Below, in pieces: positions 13,762 to 15,774 of a DNA stretch of 15,774 bases. The stretch lies in assembly GCA_010027395.1 (NCBI GenBank), contig RGVD01000033.1:1-15774 (forward strand), given 5' to 3'. Numbering within the stretch: position 1 is the stretch's first letter; the number at the start of each line of letters is the position of its first letter. Below the pieces are notes generated by a model. It was not told the DNA's origin and searched no databases. It saw only the letters and a program-made list of their open reading frames with translations. Made by a program: the position numbers and the translations under genes. The stretch is from Bacteroidota bacterium. GTDB taxonomy: Bacteria > Bacteroidota > Bacteroidia > UKL13-3.

Positions 13762-15647
13762 TTAGCCGTATCGTTGATAGAGCTTTACGTCCTTTGTTTC
13801 CTAGCAATTACCATGCAGATACTCAAGTAGCTCTGACCTTAATTTCATCAGACCAAAATATTATGCCTGATGCATTGGTAGGACTAGCAGCTTCTGCAGC
13901 CCTATTGGTGAGTGATGTGCCTTTTAACGGACCAATCTCAGAGGTGCGCGTTGCGCGTGTGGATGGACAGTTTATCATCAACCCATATAAAGACGAATTA
14001 GATCGTGCAGATATGGATTTGATAGTTGCTGGTACCGAAAAAGACCTTAACATGGTTGAAGGTGAATGCCAAGAAGTGAGTGAAACTGATATGCTTGCCG
14101 CTTTAAAAGTGGCTCATGAAGCTATTAAATTACAAATCAAAGCACAATGGGAACTTTGCGAAATGTTGGGTGGTAAAAAACCTGTTCGTGAATATAATCA
14201 CGAACGCAGCAATCCTGAATTAGAAGCATCTATCCGTGCATTTGCTTACGATAAAGTACTAGCAGTTGCTAAATCTAAATCGGGTAAAAACGAAAGAAGC
14301 GCAGCTTTCAAAGCGATAAGAGAAGAATACAAAGCTTCATTGCCTGAAGGCACTGAACTTGATAAGTTCTTAACTAATAAGTATTTCCATGATGTTGAGT
14401 ACGATGCTGTTCGCGCCATGATTATGAACGACAGACAGCGTTTGGATGGTAGAAATTTAGATGAGATCAGACCAATTTGGTCAGAGGTGGGATACCTTCC
14501 TGCTGCTCACGGTTCGGCTGTTTTCACTCGTGGTGAAACACAATCTTTAACTACGGTAACTTTAGGCTCAAAATTAGATGAGCAGTTGCTTGATAGCCCA
14601 ATGATGGCGGGTTATTCAAAATTAATGTTACATTACAACTTCCCTTCTTTTTCTACAGGTGAGGTAAGACCAAACCGTGGTCCAGGAAGACGTGAAATTG
14701 GACATGGTAATTTAGCTTTACGCGGTTTAAAACGTGTTCTTCCTCCTTTAACAGAATGTCCTTATACCATCCGTATTGTATCTGATATTTTAGAATCAAA
14801 TGGTTCTTCAAGTATGGCAACAGTTTGTGCTGGTTCATTGGCATTGATGGATGCTGGTATTAAAATAACAGGTGCTGTAAGTGGTATTGCCATGGGATTA
14901 GTAAGTAATGAAACTACTGGTAAATATGCCATTCTATCTGATATCTTAGGAGACGAAGATCATTTAGGCGATATGGATTTTAAAGTAGTAGGTACTGCAA
15001 AAGGTATCACTGCTTGCCAAATGGATATTAAGATTAATGGATTACGTTGGGAAATGGTGGAAGAAGCCTTAAACCAAGCAAAAGCAGGTAGAGAGCACAT
15101 CAGAAACGAAATGAGCAAAACCATTTCAACTCCTGCAGGCGACTTGAAACCACATGCTCCACGTATTGAAACCATTTTAATTGATAAAGAATTCATCGGT
15201 GCTGTAATCGGACCAGGTGGTAAAGTAATTCAAGGTATTCAAAAAGAAACAGGTGCTGTGATTTCAATTACTGAAACTGAAAAGAATGGTGTTGTAGAGA
15301 TTGCTTCAAACAATGCAGATAGCTTGAACCGTGCAAAAGCAATGGTAAAAGGTATTGTCACCATGCCTGAAGTAGGTGAGGAGTACGTAGGTAAAGTGAA
15401 GAACATCGTTGAGTTTGGAGCTTTCGTTGAATTTTTACCTGGTAAAGAAGGATTATTGCACATTAGTGAAATAAGCTGGAAACGCATCGAGAAAATGGAT
15501 GGCGTTTTACAAACAGGTGAAGAAATCAAAGTGAAATTGATTGAGATAGATAAGAAAACAGGTAAATACAGACTTTCAAGAAAAGTGTTATTACCTAAGC
15601 CTGAAAGCCCAAAGGTGGAAACACCTAAGGAAGAAGGTTCAAACTAA
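13755..15647 (+). CDS. pnp: Polynucleotide phosphorylase, main part (RNase PH1 remainder, RNase PH2, KH, S1)
   Basis: This contains nearly all of PNPase. The homologous frame actually opens upstream and carries family sequence from 13716 (SFHRREAKLSDYE). The nominal start here is GTG at 13755, overlapping the stop of the N-terminal fragment. Visible parts, numbered from that GTG: the rest of RNase PH domain 1 (1-130), the linker helical domain (about 140-215), RNase PH domain 2 (about 220-460) with phosphate-binding R312/R313 (GPGRREIGHG) and catalytic D400 and D406 (ILGDEDHLGDMDF, equivalent to E. coli D486 and D492), the KH domain (about 470-535, GPGG at 486-489), and the S1 RNA-binding domain (about 541-612). 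A short charged tail ends the protein. Joined with the first fragment and the missing 9 residues it would be about 717 aa, the usual size. Whether it is translated alone is unknown. Confidence 0.93.
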   Translation: MLISRIVDRALRPLFPSNYHADTQVALTLISSDQNIMPDALVGLAASAALLVSDVPFNGPISEVRVARVDGQFIINPYKDELDRADMDLIVAGTEKDLNMVEGECQEVSETDMLAALKVAHEAIKLQIKAQWELCEMLGGKKPVREYNHERSNPELEASIRAFAYDKVLAVAKSKSGKNERSAAFKAIREEYKASLPEGTELDKFLTNKYFHDVEYDAVRAMIMNDRQRLDGRNLDEIRPIWSEVGYLPAAHGSAVFTRGETQSLTTVTLGSKLDEQLLDSPMMAGYSKLMLHYNFPSFSTGEVRPNRGPGRREIGHGNLALRGLKRVLPPLTECPYTIRIVSDILESNGSSSMATVCAGSLALMDAGIKITGAVSGIAMGLVSNETTGKYAILSDILGDEDHLGDMDFKVVGTAKGITACQMDIKINGLRWEMVEEALNQAKAGREHIRNEMSKTISTPAGDLKPHAPRIETILIDKEFIGAVIGPGGKVIQGIQKETGAVISITETEKNGVVEIASNNADSLNRAKAMVKGIVTMPEVGEEYVGKVKNIVEFGAFVEFLPGKEGLLHISEISWKRIEKMDGVLQTGEEIKVKLIEIDKKTGKYRLSRKVLLPKPESPKVETPKEEGSN

Positions 15648-15662
15648 TATAAGGTTTGATAC

Positions 15663-15700
15663 AACAAAGAAGCCCGCGATTTATCGCGGGCTTCTTTGTT
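15663..15700. terminator. Strong bidirectional terminator after pnp
   Basis: AACAAAGAAGCCCGCGAT, TT, ATCGCGGGCTTCTTTGTT: a perfect 18-bp inverted repeat with a GC-rich core, 15 bp after the pnp stop. It is symmetric enough to act for a convergent gene as well. Confidence 0.93.
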
Positions 15701-15724
15701 TAATGAATAAATGCAATTCTTCTC

Positions 15725-15774
15725 CTAAAAAGCCTTCCAACCTTGGGCCTTTAATTCATGTTTGTTGTTTGATT
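15725..15774 (-). CDS. Possible 3' end of a convergent gene, cut by window edge
   Basis: One minus-strand frame reads from the window edge for 15 codons (SNNKHELKAQGWKAF) to a TAG at 15725-15727. Its composition is protein-like, and the neighbouring bidirectional terminator suits a convergent gene, but 50 bases are too few to identify it. The other two minus frames have early stops. Confidence 0.3.
   Translation of the reverse strand, partial: SNNKHELKAQGWKAF

Noticed and set aside
13700..13770. Programmed ribosomal frameshift in pnp
   Set aside because: No slippery heptamer at the junction, and a frameshift would not restore the nine missing conserved residues. A deletion explains the data better.

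Overview
The window is AT-rich chromosomal DNA from a member of the Bacteroidota. Three lines of evidence support this. Several genes are preceded by the Bacteroidota-type -7 element TAnnTTTG, in the best cases with an upstream TTTG or TTG at the expected distance. Starts lack obvious Shine-Dalgarno sequences. The gene content fits: a TPR/propeller/OmpA protein resembling PorE, an ECF sigma factor with an RskA-type anti-sigma factor, and tRNA-Glu, rpsO and pnp in series. Genus or family cannot be assigned by eye. Most genes are housekeeping or envelope genes, and no mobile element, CRISPR array or prophage was seen.

Layout. Positions 1-1919 (minus) hold a sensory locus: a 5-6 TM membrane module, a PAS-PAS-DHp module and a single-domain response regulator that runs off the left edge. 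The membrane and PAS parts look like one gene split by a stop codon and a one-base shift in a T6 run, and no ATPase domain follows the DHp helices. Positions 2003-3076 (minus) are prfA (RF1). A 348-bp spacer with possible decayed coding sequence separates it from a 651-aa OmpA-family protein (3425-5380, minus). Divergent from that is an overlapping sigma/anti-sigma pair (5493-6922, plus). Positions 6923-8015 hold an orphan small secreted protein flanked by two direct copies of a 57-bp hairpin-containing repeat. guaB (8016-9461, minus) and a GT83/PMT-type membrane glycosyltransferase (9793-11469, plus) are divergent. The glycosyltransferase converges on gapA (11766-12764, minus) at a strong shared terminator.

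Positions 12805-15700 form a translation/RNA-decay block on the plus strand: two tandem consensus promoters, tRNA-Glu(UUC), a terminator hairpin just before rpsO, rpsO, two spacer hairpins, and pnp. The pnp reading frame is broken near codon 65 by what looks like a 25-nt deletion that removes a conserved segment of the first RNase PH domain. A strong bidirectional terminator ends the block, and the last 50 bp may be the 3' end of a convergent gene.

I did not find a clear new multi-gene system. The points most worth a second look are the two broken genes (pnp and the sensor), the ATPase-less sensor paired with a response regulator, a small deletion in the IMP dehydrogenase CBS domain, the flanking repeats, and the compact promoter/terminator layout around gapA, tRNA-Glu and rpsO.
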